Positions 43,012 through 52,649 of a stretch of 64,000 bases of DNA are shown in pieces; positions within the stretch are counted from its first letter, which is position 1; the number at the start of each line of letters is the position of its first letter. A program made the translations under genes and the position numbers. The stretch is from Mycoplana azooxidifex. GTDB taxonomy: Bacteria; Pseudomonadota; Alphaproteobacteria; Rhizobiales; Rhizobiaceae. Below the pieces are notes generated by a model. The model saw only the letters and a program-made list of their open reading frames with translations, did not search any database and had not been told where the DNA came from. The stretch covers positions 310,001-374,000 of the forward strand of contig NZ_JACIEE010000001.1 in assembly GCF_014196765.1 (NCBI RefSeq), in the 5' to 3' direction.

Positions 43012-43155
43012 ATGCTGTTCATCTTCAGCAAGCCCAATTTCGTTCAGATCGCGTGGAACGGCAAGGCTCCCGAGCGCCAGTCGCGCGTGCGCAACCTCGT
43101 CGCCGAAGCCCCGCTCGGCCCGCTCAGCATCGTGCGGACGCGCAACGTCGGCTGA
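43012..43155 (+). CDS. Small 47-residue protein of unknown function
   Basis: Encodes MLFIFSKPNFVQIAWNGKAP followed by a basic stretch (ERQSRVRNLVAEA) and ends VRTRNVG. The ATG has AAGGAC eight bases upstream, and a clear intrinsic terminator follows the stop by about 30 bases. A ribosome site, compact frame and own terminator support a real gene; I do not recognise the family. Confidence 0.55.
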   Translation: MLFIFSKPNFVQIAWNGKAPERQSRVRNLVAEAPLGPLSIVRTRNVG

Positions 43156-43182
43156 GGCCATCTTGACGGAACAAATGACGGG

Positions 43183-43212
43183 CGCCCTTGTGCAAGCGGG
43201 GGCGTTTTTCTT
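43183..43212 (+). terminator. Intrinsic terminator after the 47-residue gene
   Basis: CGCCC (43183-43187) pairs with GGGCG (43200-43204), extended by wobble pairs, and is followed by TTTTTCTTTG. It closes the small gene at 43012-43155. Confidence 0.65.
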
Positions 43213-43905
43213 TGTCTGATGAAAACGGGAAAGCAGCAAAAGAAAAAGCCGCGGACCGCCCAACGGGTGCTCCACGGCCGGTCCGAAACACGGACGACAC
43301 CGGATGAACGCACCGGCGAAAGATCGACCCCGGTACGCACTACCTGACCCGGGGACCGGCAGGGACATTGCCCGCCGCATGCCGATTGATAGCCTGACAT
43401 CGTTACCGGATCGTTATCACGCGCCTCACCAGACGCAAATTGCGCATTTTTAGAGCCCTGCGTAGAAATTTTTATGAAAATTGCATGCGCCGTATTCAGG
43501 ACAGCATCTGTCCTGATCGGGCTACCGGCGTATCCGTTTGCGACCGCCGGAATATCAACGGTGCCCAGCAATGAGCAAAAGCTCACTTTTTGCCCGCCGC
43601 CCTGCCGCAATTGCAGCACCCGGATATCCCGCGGCAGGTTGCCAACAGCCTGCCGCCCCGCCTCGACGGTTGATTTCCTTGTCAGAATCCTTACGCTGCC
43701 TCCAGCGACGAAATAAGGCTCTCGCGGCGACAGGGTTCCGCCGCCGGCCATCAAGAACCGGTGTCGCTGTAAGCAGGGGATCGACTTGCCTGACCCGGTT
43801 TTTCGCCCCTGCCTGTGGAACGTAATCGATCGGGCAGCCAGGTGTTGCAGTGCCCTGACACGCCCCGGATGAATTGCTGCCATCAGACTGGGAGATGACA
43901 AGATC
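43213..43905. other. Gene-poor spacer with a candidate short RNA
   Basis: About 690 bases with no convincing protein gene; a plus-strand frame from 43474 (80 codons) has no ribosome site. A promoter-like pair TTGCGC-17-TAGAAA ends near 43467. It is followed by a perfect hairpin TCAGGACA-GCATC-TGTCCTGA (43496-43516) and a terminator TGAGC-AAAA-GCTCA then CTTTTT (43572-43591). That arrangement would give a transcript near 120 bases. The last 300 bases lead into the betaine importer, whose ATG follows GGGAGATGAC. Confidence 0.4.
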
Positions 43906-44904
43906 ATGAAGAAGCTGCTCGCTTCAACCGCCCTCGCCGCCGGCCTCTATGCCGGCGCCGGCGCGGCACAGGCTGCCGATTGCGGTAGCGTATCGATCGC
44001 CGAGATGAACTGGGCTTCGGCCGGCGTTGCCGCCTATGTCGACAAGATCATCCTCGAAAACGGCTATGGCTGCACGGTGACGCTCGTCACCGGCGATACC
44101 ATGCCGACCTTCACCTCCATGAACGAGAAGGGCGAACCCGACCTCGCTCCGGAGTTCTGGGTCAATTCGGTCCGCACCTCGCTCGACGCGGCGATCGCCG
44201 AGGGCCGCCTGATCCAGGCCGCACCGCTGCTGTCGGAAGGCGGCGTCGAAGGGTGGTGGATCCCGAAGTTCATCGCCGACGCCCATCCCGACATCAAGTC
44301 GGTCCAGGACGCGCTCAAGCATCCCGAGCTTTTCCCGGCGCCCGAAGACGCGTCGAAGGCCGCGGTGCACAACTGCCCGTCCGGCTGGAACTGCCAGGTT
44401 TCCACCGCCAACCTCTACAATGCGCTGAACGCCAAGGACGCCGGCTTCGACCTCGTCGACACCGGCTCGGCTGCCGGCCTCGACGGCTCGATCGCCAACG
44501 CCTTCGAGAAGAAGACCGGCTGGCTCGGCTACTACTGGGCGCCGACGGCCATTCTCGGCAAGTACGAGATGACCAAGCTCTCCTTCGGCGTCGAGCACGA
44601 CAAGAAGGAGTGGGACGCCTGCACCGCGATCCCCGACTGCCCGAGCCCCAAGGTGAACGCCTATCCGGTCTCCGACGTCTTCACCGTCGTGACCAAGGCC
44701 TTCGCCGACAAGGCCGGCGTCACCATGGACTACATGAAAACGCGCCAGTGGGACAACCAGACGGTCGGCAAGGTTCTCGCCTGGATGGGCGACAACCAGG
44801 GCACGAACGAGGATGCCGCCAAGTACTTCCTCGAGACCTATCCCGACATGTGGACCAAGTGGGTATCCCCGGAGGTCGCCGAGAAGGTCAAGGCGTCTCT
44901 CTGA
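43906..44904 (+). CDS. Glycine betaine-type ABC transporter, substrate-binding protein
   Basis: A 332-residue periplasmic receptor. The signal peptide MKKLLASTALAAGLYAGAGA ends before AADCGSVSIAEMNW, and aromatic-rich segments (EFWVNSVRT, GWWIPKF, WLGYYWAPT, DMWTKWVSP) suit a quaternary-ammonium cage as in the OpuAC family. Four or more cysteines may form disulfides. First gene of a three-gene importer followed by a strong terminator-like hairpin that would favour excess binding protein. Ligand not proven; choline, glycine betaine, proline betaine or related compounds are possible. Confidence 0.9.
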   Translation: MKKLLASTALAAGLYAGAGAAQAADCGSVSIAEMNWASAGVAAYVDKIILENGYGCTVTLVTGDTMPTFTSMNEKGEPDLAPEFWVNSVRTSLDAAIAEGRLIQAAPLLSEGGVEGWWIPKFIADAHPDIKSVQDALKHPELFPAPEDASKAAVHNCPSGWNCQVSTANLYNALNAKDAGFDLVDTGSAAGLDGSIANAFEKKTGWLGYYWAPTAILGKYEMTKLSFGVEHDKKEWDACTAIPDCPSPKVNAYPVSDVFTVVTKAFADKAGVTMDYMKTRQWDNQTVGKVLAWMGDNQGTNEDAAKYFLETYPDMWTKWVSPEVAEKVKASL

Positions 44905-44919
44905 GCCGCCGTTTCACGG

Positions 44920-44952
44920 AGGGCCGGCGGCGGATGACCGGCGGCCCTTTTT
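44920..44952 (+). terminator. Terminator-like hairpin after the binding-protein gene
   Basis: AGGGCCG (44920-44926) pairs perfectly with CGGCCCT (44942-44948), followed by TTTTT. It lies 16 bases after the binding-protein stop and 210 before the permease, so partial termination is likely. Confidence 0.75.
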
Positions 44953-45162
44953 CGTTGCCTGCAGATTGAACACGGCGCACGGTTGCTGCCGGCGACTGCG
45001 AACAGAAAAAGCAAGGTCGCAAACAGCACAGGCTGATGCGCCGCTTCATGTGAAAAGACAAGGATAACGAAAAGCCGGTGCGCACACGCACAAGAACAAT
45101 CCCGAAGGTTGTGCCCTGGCGCGATCGGCGGGGAGCGTAACCGGCGGAACAAGGGGATTGAT

Positions 45163-46063
45163 ATGGCACTGTGCGACTACTTGCCGGCGATGCTTTGCAA
45201 GTTTCCCGCGCTCAGCGACTCGACGATCCGCGCGGGGCGCAAGACGATCGACGACGGCTTCAAGGCCTTCGTGCGCTCCTACAGCGACATCATCGACACC
45301 GCCGTGCAGCCGCTACAGGTCTTCCTGAACTTTCTCGAACGCCTGTTCGTCACCTCGCCCTGGCCGATCATCCTCATCGCGATGCTCGTGATCGTCTATC
45401 TCGGCAGCCGCAGCGTGCGCGTCACGATCGGCACCGCGCTCGCCATGTACTTCATCGGCCTGTTCGGCCTTTGGAACGACGCGATGGTGACGCTGGCCAT
45501 GACCACCGTCTGCACCATCTTCGCGGTCCTGCTCGGCATCCCGATCGGCATCCTGATGGCGCGCTTCGACCGGGTGCAGGCAACCGTCAATCCCATTCTC
45601 GACGTGATGCAGACGATGCCGAGCTTCGTCTATCTCATCCCTGTCGTGATGATCTTCGGCATCGGCAAGGTTCCGGGCATGATCGCCGTCGTCATCTATG
45701 CCGTCCCGCCGATGATCCGGCTCACCAATCTCGGCATCCGCCTGGTCGACAAGGAGGTTCTGGAAGCGGCCGACGCCTTCGGCTCCTCAGGCTGGCAGAA
45801 GCTGAAGAACGTCCAGATCCCATTGGCGCTGCCGACCATCATGGCCGGCATCAACCAGACGATCATGATGTCGCTGGCCATGGTCGTCGTCGCCTCGATG
45901 GTGGGTGTCGGCGGGCTCGGCAAGAACGTGCTCGGCGCCATCAACAACCAGTTCTTCACCGTCGGCTTCCTCAACGGCTTCGCACTCGTCGCGATCGCCA
46001 TCATTTTCGACCGTACCAGCCAGGCCTTTGGCAAGCGCCTGCAGAAGCACTCGGAGGTAATCC

Positions 46064-46071
<8 letters not shown>
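45163..46071 (+). CDS. Glycine betaine-type ABC transporter, permease
   Basis: A 302-residue inner-membrane permease of the ProW/OpuAB type. The transmembrane part includes LFGLWNDAMVTLAMTTVCTI, MQTMPSFVYLIPVVMIFGIG and the ATPase-coupling segment around EAADAFGSSGWQKLKNVQIP. ATG 45163 has AAGGGG upstream. Its end overlaps the ATPase start by eight bases. A long spacer (44905-45162) precedes it and holds the terminator-like hairpin. Confidence 0.95.
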
Positions 46072-47113
<1,042 letters not shown>

Positions 47114-47445
47114 GCAAGCCTCAAGACACAGGAGGCTGCGGGTCGGAAAGCGCCCTGCCCGTCGCCGGCGACCGCCGAATCATGCCTCTTGTTCCGTGAA
47201 GCTCTCGCGCGCATTCCGGTGACGCGGGGGTAGCCCACACCCATTCCCACGGGCGAGGACGCCCGCAACGTAAGGCGTGCAACGCAGACAGCGCTTTCCT
47301 CGCCGCCGGCGCAACTCTCTCTGCCTTCAATGCTTGCACGGACATAAAGAAATCTTTATATCTAGATGCAAGCATGGCCTATACCGACATGACAATGTGC
47401 CTTCGACCGCCCGCCGGTCCGGGGACGGACGGGAAAGTTGAACCG
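47114..47445 (+). promoter_or_regulatory. Leader of the betaine-homocysteine methyltransferase-like gene
   Basis: A 332-base spacer without a gene. A perfect hairpin CGGGCG-AGGA-CGCCCG lies at 47250-47265. Nearer the gene, ATAAAG-AAAT-CTTTAT (47344-47359) is an AT-rich palindrome resembling operators of ArsR-type SAH-responsive regulators (SahR) at methyl-cycle genes of alphaproteobacteria, as I recall them. No SAM-II or SAH riboswitch landmarks were found. Confidence 0.5.
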
Positions 47446-48459
47446 ATGACGACCGAAAACAATGCGCTGGCAGCGCTGCTGGCCGAAAAGCCTTTCCTGC
47501 TCGCCGACGGTGCCACCGGCACCTCCCTGTTTGCCATGGGTCTGGAGGCCGGCGAGGCGCCGGAGCTCTGGAACGAGGCCAAGCCCGACAACATCACCCG
47601 GCTGCACCAGGACTTCGTCGATGCCGGCGCCGACATCATCCTGACCAACACCTTCGGCGGCACCCGCCATCGCCTCAAGCTGCACCACGCGCAGGACCGC
47701 GTCTTCGCGCTCAACAAGCGCGCCGCCGAGATCGCCCGCACCGTCGCCGACAAGGCACAGCGCAAGGTGATCGTCGCCGGCTCCGTCGGTCCCACCGGCG
47801 AACTGCTGATCCCGCTCGGCGCGCTAACCTATGACGACGCGGTTGCAGCCTTCGCCGAGCAGATCGAGGGCCTGAAGGCCGGCGGCGCCGACGTCGCCTG
47901 GATCGAGACCATGTCGTCGCCGGAAGAGATCCGTGCAGCCGCCGAGGCCGCCGTCAAGGTCGGCCTGCCCTTCGTCTATACCGGCTCGTTCGATACCGCC
48001 GGCAAGACGATGATGGGCCTGCATCCGAAGGACATCCACGGCGTTGCCGGTGACATCGGCACCGGCCCGCTCGCCGTCGGCGCCAATTGCGGCGTCGGCG
48101 CCTCCGATATCCTCTCATCCCTGCTCGACATGACCGGCGCCGACCCGTCTGCCACGATCGTGGTCAAGGGCAATTGCGGCATCCCGGAATATCGCGGCGC
48201 CGAAATCCATTATTCCGGCACGCCGCCGCTGATGGCCGAATATGCAAGGCTCGCCCGCGACGCCGGCGCCCGCATCATCGGTGGCTGCTGCGGCACCTCC
48301 TGCGAGCACCTCGCCGCCATGCGCCAAGCGCTCGACGCCCACGAACCGCGCGAGCGCCCGACGCTGGAGGCGATCGTCGAAGTCATCGGCCCCCTTCGCA
48401 ACAAGTCCGCAAACGAAAGCGCCCCCGCCCGCGAACGCAGCCGCCGCGGCAGGGCCTGA
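47446..48459 (+). CDS. Betaine-homocysteine S-methyltransferase-like protein
   Basis: A 337-residue homocysteine methyltransferase-fold enzyme, probably zinc dependent. It has LADGATGTSLFAMGLEAGEA, ILTNTFGGTRHRLKLH, the zinc ligands in GANCGVG and GGCCGTSCEHLAAM. It would move a methyl group from a betaine to homocysteine to give methionine. The last residues (ARERSRRGRA) form a basic tail like those of the corrinoid proteins nearby. ATG 47446 has GGGAAAG upstream; an in-frame ATG at 47374 is less likely because an operator-like palindrome sits at 47344. Confidence 0.88.
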   Translation: MTTENNALAALLAEKPFLLADGATGTSLFAMGLEAGEAPELWNEAKPDNITRLHQDFVDAGADIILTNTFGGTRHRLKLHHAQDRVFALNKRAAEIARTVADKAQRKVIVAGSVGPTGELLIPLGALTYDDAVAAFAEQIEGLKAGGADVAWIETMSSPEEIRAAAEAAVKVGLPFVYTGSFDTAGKTMMGLHPKDIHGVAGDIGTGPLAVGANCGVGASDILSSLLDMTGADPSATIVVKGNCGIPEYRGAEIHYSGTPPLMAEYARLARDAGARIIGGCCGTSCEHLAAMRQALDAHEPRERPTLEAIVEVIGPLRNKSANESAPARERSRRGRA

Positions 48460-48469
48460 GCGGACGCCC

Positions 48470-48645
48470 ACCTCCCCCTTGAGGGAGGAGGGTAGCCCCT
48501 CACCCTAACCCTCTCCCCGCGAGCGGGGAGAGGGGACGCGCCCAGGGCAAAGCACCCTGCACTGTCTCGCAGAATCCCGAATACGCCGCGGCAATCGCCC
48601 TTCTCCCCGCCTGCGGGGAGAAGGTGCCGGCAGGCGGATGAGGGG
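48470..48645. repeat. Intergenic palindromic repeats, types A-like, C and B
   Basis: Between the methyltransferase and the next gene lie a short A-like piece CCTCCCCCTTGAGGGAGGA (48471-48489), a type-C element (48495-48535, CTCTCCCCGCGAGCGGGGAG) and an inverted type-B element (48598-48645, CTTCTCCCCGCCTGCGGGGA). The same families are found at 36.1 kb and inside cobN. No gene is seen in this 298-base spacer. Confidence 0.85.
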
Positions 48646-48757
48646 CTGCGGGAGTTGCGCCCGGTCCGTCGCGCCCCGACCGATTCCCGCCGCTTGCACG
48701 CCCCCGCCCCGTCCTCTATCCGGGGAATCTGATAGAGATTCGCTGGAGACCGGGCCG

Positions 48758-49099
48758 ATGAACGCAGCCGCCTTTCCCGACCGGGACACAATCGCCGAGA
48801 AGATTTCCGCGCTCAGTGAGGCCGACCAGTCGTTCCTGAAGCTCCTGATGGAGAACCCGCAGCAGGACGAGAACCTGATGGCGGGACTCGATTTCCATCT
48901 CGCCACGGCGGCACAGGGACGGTTCCTGAACTCGCTCAAGCTGGAAAAGCTCGGCGCATGGTTCGGCAACACCGCACCTGCGCGCCTGCAGATGCGGCTG
49001 ATGGAGGCCGCCCGCGCGAGCCAGCACGCCGCCCACCAGGCCTTCCGCACCGGCCTGACCCGCTCGGGCGGCCTCGAAAGAGCCTATCCCAAGGTCTGA
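48758..49099 (+). CDS. Hypothetical 113-residue helical protein
   Basis: An uncharacterised protein, mostly helical by composition (DTIAEKISALSEADQSFLKL and later LEKLGAWFGNTAPARLQMRL). I recognise no domain. ATG 48758 has TGGAGAC upstream, and codon use looks like neighbouring genes. It ends before a minus-strand secreted protein. Confidence 0.65.
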   Translation: MNAAAFPDRDTIAEKISALSEADQSFLKLLMENPQQDENLMAGLDFHLATAAQGRFLNSLKLEKLGAWFGNTAPARLQMRLMEAARASQHAAHQAFRTGLTRSGGLERAYPKV

Positions 49100-49162
49100 G
49101 CTCCCCGCCCTGAGCCTTGAGGCCTATCGGTTGTCATGGCACAGCTCGAACGGACGACGCCT

Positions 49163-49906
49163 TCAATAGGGCAACCCACCCGCCACCGCGATCACCGTGC
49201 CCATGCGCGAAAAGCGGTCGTTGCGCCGGACGTCGGGCGCATAGAGGCTGGAAATACTGCCATCAAGAAAGAGCGCGCCCCGGCAGCCCAGCGCATCACG
49301 AAACAGTGTGGCGAAGTCGTGAAAGCGCACCGCACTTCGCGAAATCGCGAACGCCACGCGCCCGTCCGGCAGGATGCCGACGCCGTTGCGCACGTAAAGA
49401 CTGTCGCTATTCGGCAGGAAGCGCGGATGGATGCGGCCGTCAACGACCAGCATCGGTCCCGACTGGGTGGCGAACTGCACCTCCGGCTGCGCCTTTGCGA
49501 AAGCCTCCGTCTCCATCACCCCCGCCGCACCCTTGCCGACAAAGAACACGCCGTTCGGCTTGAGGAAGAAATTTCCCTCGCCCGCCTCGCGGTTCAGCGG
49601 ACGGCGCTCGCGCCCGTATTCGACGAGCAGCCCGACCGGCAAATAGCCAGGGTGATACATCCCGCCGTTCATCCCGAAGACGAGGAACTCCCGGTCCTCG
49701 CGCAGGATGTCGCGCACCGCCCAGTAGGTCAGCGGATCGGTCGCCCCGTCCGGCACCCCATAGACGCGGATCGTCTCGCGCGCCGGATCGAAGCTGCAGA
49801 TGATGTAGCTGTCGGCAAGATGGCGGATTTCCTCGCAGGCCGCGGAGGCCGGGCCGGCGGCGAGCGATGAGGCGGCGAGCGCAAGGCCGAGAAGATGGCG
49901 CTTCAT
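49163..49906 (-). CDS. Secreted phosphodiester glycosidase-family protein
   Basis: A 247-residue exported protein with signal peptide MKRHLLGLALAASSLAAGPA. Family-typical text includes NGGMYHPGYLPVGLLVE, GNFFLKPNGVFFVGKG, ATQSGPMLVVDGRIHP and LFLDGSISSLYAPDV. This is the NAGPA-like phosphodiester glycosidase domain, whose bacterial substrates are largely unknown. The start is set by the signal peptide; ATGs upstream lack one. Confidence 0.88.
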   Translation of the reverse strand: MKRHLLGLALAASSLAAGPASAACEEIRHLADSYIICSFDPARETIRVYGVPDGATDPLTYWAVRDILREDREFLVFGMNGGMYHPGYLPVGLLVEYGRERRPLNREAGEGNFFLKPNGVFFVGKGAAGVMETEAFAKAQPEVQFATQSGPMLVVDGRIHPRFLPNSDSLYVRNGVGILPDGRVAFAISRSAVRFHDFATLFRDALGCRGALFLDGSISSLYAPDVRRNDRFSRMGTVIAVAGGLPY

Positions 49907-49968
49907 GGATTGTCGAACTCCGAGATCGAGTCGATCACAAGCTCGCATCTTCGCCCCTCTGTCGCAAA

Positions 49969-50661
49969 TCACAGCCCCAGCGCGGCCATATGGAAGCGCA
50001 ACTGATCGTCGCAGTAGCGATATCCCTCACCGACCGGACAGGCGTTGCGGGCGAGGCAGCCGCCGGTCATGCAGCCTTCGCGGCCAGCCTCCGTACGCAG
50101 GTGCCCCCGGCAGGCCGCAACGTCGAAACCGGCGCCCGTCACCGCTACGGCCGGACATGGGCGCAGACACGGCCGGTCGCGACAGGTATCGCACGGATGT
50201 GGCCCGACCGGCTCCACATCCGCCTCGAGCGGGTGATCGAAGCCGAGCGCGCCGCGATAGCCGTGCCACAGGCCGAAACGGGGGTGGATCAGGATACCAA
50301 GCGGGGAGGCCCGCAGGCCCTCGGCCCGCATCGCCCATTGCTGGAAGGGCTGCCAGGGTGGGTCGGAGGGAAAATAGGCCGCGGCACCCCATGCTGCCGC
50401 GATCGGCGTGATCACCGCTTTCGACCAGGCGTCGAGCGGATCGCCGCCGTCGCGATCCGGCGCCTCGTCCTGCCAGGCGCGAAAATGCGGCCAGATCGAG
50501 CTTCCGATGTTTCCGATCAGCGCGACGCTCGCCGCCCTGCCGCCGCCGGGAAGGATGGGTGACGCCTCGCCCTCGGCAAAATTCACGAGGCCGCGCAAAA
50601 AAAGACCGTGCGGCTGGAGAGCCGCACGGATCGTATCGCTGGTGGGGCGTCCCGCCGTCAT
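49969..50661 (-). CDS. Iron-sulfur (4Fe-4S) protein next to mttB-like gene
   Basis: A 230-residue protein. A cysteine cluster CDTCRDRPCLRPCP (C-x2-C-x4-C-x3-CP) with further Cys in ACRGHLRTEAGREGCMTGGC and ARNACPVGEGYRY suggests one or more iron-sulfur centres, resembling the ferredoxin part of epoxyqueuosine reductase-type proteins. The N-terminal half is hydrophilic with SSIWPHFRAW. Adjacent to and co-oriented with the MttB-like gene, it could donate electrons for corrinoid reactivation, an inference only. Its ATG overlaps a tiny frame's stop (ATGA). Confidence 0.75.
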   Translation of the reverse strand: MTAGRPTSDTIRAALQPHGLFLRGLVNFAEGEASPILPGGGRAASVALIGNIGSSIWPHFRAWQDEAPDRDGGDPLDAWSKAVITPIAAAWGAAAYFPSDPPWQPFQQWAMRAEGLRASPLGILIHPRFGLWHGYRGALGFDHPLEADVEPVGPHPCDTCRDRPCLRPCPAVAVTGAGFDVAACRGHLRTEAGREGCMTGGCLARNACPVGEGYRYCDDQLRFHMAALGL

Positions 50662-50717
50662 TTCGGCTTCGGCCCCTGAAGTTCGTAGTGCGGTCGCCAG
50701 ACTTCCTTCTGGATCAT
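50658..50717 (-). CDS. Possible 19-residue coupling ORF or 3' extension of the mttB-like gene
   Basis: A frame MIQKEVWRPHYELQGPKPK lies between the MttB-like stop and the iron-sulfur gene, ending in an ATGA overlap with the latter. The same frame is open from the MttB-like TGA (50771-50769) for 36 codons. It may be a leader peptide for translational coupling, a decayed C-terminus, or noise. A GTG at 50726 is another possible start. Confidence 0.3.
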   Translation of the reverse strand: MIQKEVWRPHYELQGPKPK

Positions 50718-50768
50718 GTCTGCCACCGTCGATGCTCCGCCTTGCTCCCTGGCGCGTTCGGGAACCTT

Positions 50769-52343
50769 TCAGGTGAAGGCGTCGGGCATGGATTCCTTGC
50801 GCTTGGCGACATAGGCGAGCAGCGCCTCGTCGATCGCCGGGTCCAGGTAAGGTGCCTCGTACTGCTCCAGCCAGGTGCGGCACAGCGCATTGGCGCGCTG
50901 CTCGATGCGCTTGCTTCCCTCGATCTCCCACTGCTCGAACGAGTTGTTGTCGGCGAGCGGCGAGCGGTAGAACGCCGTCTGGAAGTTGGCCTGCGTATGC
51001 GCGCAGCCGAGATAGTGGCTGCCGGGCCCGACTTCCCTGATCGCGTCGAGCGCCTGGGCCTCTTCGGTCAGGTCGATGCCCTCGGCCATCTTCTGCATCA
51101 TGCCGAGCTGGTCCTGGTCGATCATGAACTTCTCGTAGGACGACACGAGGCCGCCCTCCAGCCATCCGGCCGCATGCAGCACGAAATTGGTACCGGCGAG
51201 CAGCGTCATGTTCAGCGTGTTGGCGCTCTCGTGCGCGGCCTGCGCATCCGGAACCTTGGAGCCGCAGAGCGAGCCGCCGGTCCTGAACGGCAGGCCGAGT
51301 CGGCGGGCGAGCTGGGCTGCACCATAGGAGACGAGCGACGGCTCCGGCGTGCCGAAGGTCGGCGCGCCCGACTGCATCGAGATAGAGGCGGCGAACGTGC
51401 CGAACAGCACCGGCGAGCCGGCGCGGATCAGCTGGGTGAAGGCCGCACCGGCCAGAACCTCGGCCAGGATCTGCGTCAACGTGCCTGCGACCGTGACCGG
51501 GCTCATCGCGCCAGACAGGATGAACGGCGAGACGACCGAGGCCTGGTTGTGGCGGGCATAGACCTTCAGCGCCCCCACCATGGTCTCGTCGAAGACCATC
51601 GGCGAATTGGCGTTGATCAGGTTCAGCGTCACGGTGTTCTGCTCGACGAAGTCTTCGCCGAAGACGAGCTTCGCCATGGCGATCGTGTCCTCGGCGCGCT
51701 CGGGCGCGGTCACCGAGCCCATGAACGGCTTGTCGGAATATTTGAGGTGGCTGTAGATCATGTCCAGGTGGCGCTTGTTCACCGGGACGTCCACCGGCTC
51801 GCAGACCGTGCCGCCCGACGAATGCATCGACGGCGCCATGTAGGCGAGCTTCACGAAATTGCGGAAGTCCTCGATCGTCGCATAGCGGCGGTTGCCCTCC
51901 AGGTCGCGCACGAAGGGAGGCCCGTAGACGGGGGCGAACACGGTCGCCTTGCCGCCAATCTCCACACTGCGGACCGGATTGCGGGCGTGCCAGGTGAAGG
52001 ATTTCGGAGCCGTCTTCAAGAGTTCGCGGCAGAGCCCCTTGGGAAAGTGCACCCGCTCGCCCTTGATTTCGCAACCAGCGTCCTTCCAGAGCGCCAAGGC
52101 CTCCGCATCGTCGCGGAACTCGATGCCGATCTCCTCCAGCACGGTGTCGGCATTGCGTTCGATCAGTTGCAGGCCTTCCTCGTCCAGCACCTCGTACTCG
52201 CGGATCTTGCGGGTGATGTAGGGCAAGGACGGGCCGGGGCCACCGCCGGAACGCGATGCACGGCGTGCCGCAGCTCCGCGTCCTTCGCCGCGTGCACGGC
52301 GACCGCCACCTTCGCCTTCCGGCTGCTCTGTCGTCAAACTCAT
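50769..52343 (-). CDS. MttB-family methyltransferase without pyrrolysine
   Basis: A 524-residue corrinoid-dependent methyltransferase of the trimethylamine methyltransferase (MttB/MtgB) superfamily. The core includes LPYITRKIREYEVLDEEGLQ, GPPFVRDLEGNRRYATIEDF, EQNTVTLNLINANSPMVFDE and AAGWLEGGLVSSYEKFMIDQ. No in-frame TAG interrupts it, so it resembles the non-pyrrolysine group that demethylates betaines. An Arg/Gly-rich N-terminal stretch (GEGGGRRARGEGRGAAARRA) precedes the fold. ATG 52343 has GAGGAAG upstream. Divergent from the corrinoid protein. Confidence 0.9.
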   Translation of the reverse strand: MSLTTEQPEGEGGGRRARGEGRGAAARRASRSGGGPGPSLPYITRKIREYEVLDEEGLQLIERNADTVLEEIGIEFRDDAEALALWKDAGCEIKGERVHFPKGLCRELLKTAPKSFTWHARNPVRSVEIGGKATVFAPVYGPPFVRDLEGNRRYATIEDFRNFVKLAYMAPSMHSSGGTVCEPVDVPVNKRHLDMIYSHLKYSDKPFMGSVTAPERAEDTIAMAKLVFGEDFVEQNTVTLNLINANSPMVFDETMVGALKVYARHNQASVVSPFILSGAMSPVTVAGTLTQILAEVLAGAAFTQLIRAGSPVLFGTFAASISMQSGAPTFGTPEPSLVSYGAAQLARRLGLPFRTGGSLCGSKVPDAQAAHESANTLNMTLLAGTNFVLHAAGWLEGGLVSSYEKFMIDQDQLGMMQKMAEGIDLTEEAQALDAIREVGPGSHYLGCAHTQANFQTAFYRSPLADNNSFEQWEIEGSKRIEQRANALCRTWLEQYEAPYLDPAIDEALLAYVAKRKESMPDAFT

Positions 52344-52649
52344 GTCCGTACTTCCTCGGTTCTTGAACGGCGCTCCGTCGCCTGATGCTCATATGCTACC
52401 AAGCGATCGACTCGGGACGGGTCTTAATGCGCCAACGGCTGGCGCAGGGGAGACACCGCCGGAACCCTCCAGTCGCCCCTTTGATTTGCCCTGTCAATCC
52501 CGGCGTCCAGCCGCTACCATCAACATATTCGCGTCGTCGCTTTTTGCTCCATGCGACGTCGCTTTCGAAATCGGATCTTAACGGCAACATCGCTAACACT
52601 GGAATGCCCGGCCCGTGCCTGCCGCGCCACTGGAGACGAGGAGACATTC
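52344..52649. promoter_or_regulatory. Divergent control region between mttB-like and corrinoid-protein genes
   Basis: A 306-base spacer without a gene. GCGTCGTCGCTTT (52531-52543) and GCGACGTCGCTTT (52553-52565) are 13-base direct repeats with one mismatch and a 22-base period, about two helical turns. The core GCGACGTCGC is itself a perfect palindrome. This is a plausible double operator for coordinating both transcription units; the regulator is not in the window by any visible clue. Confidence 0.5.

Noticed and set aside
42888-43166. Plus-strand frame MHIPFTTSDGGG overlapping the 47-residue gene
   Set aside because: Downstream half is Arg/Ala/Pro-rich shadow of the small gene and there is no ribosome site.
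43044-43907. 287-codon minus-strand frame across the spacer before the betaine importer
   Set aside because: No ribosome site, composition typical of shadow frames, and it overlaps the small gene and the terminators on the other strand.
50769-52343. Pyrrolysine (in-frame TAG) in the MttB-like gene
   Set aside because: The gene is open without any TAG and the window has no pylTSBCD genes, so it belongs to the non-pyrrolysine branch.
52430-52510. GGGGAGACACCGCCGG and nearby text as a glycine riboswitch before the corrinoid gene
   Set aside because: The conserved aptamer core and paired second aptamer are not visible; the likeness is limited to a short GGGAGA-like start.
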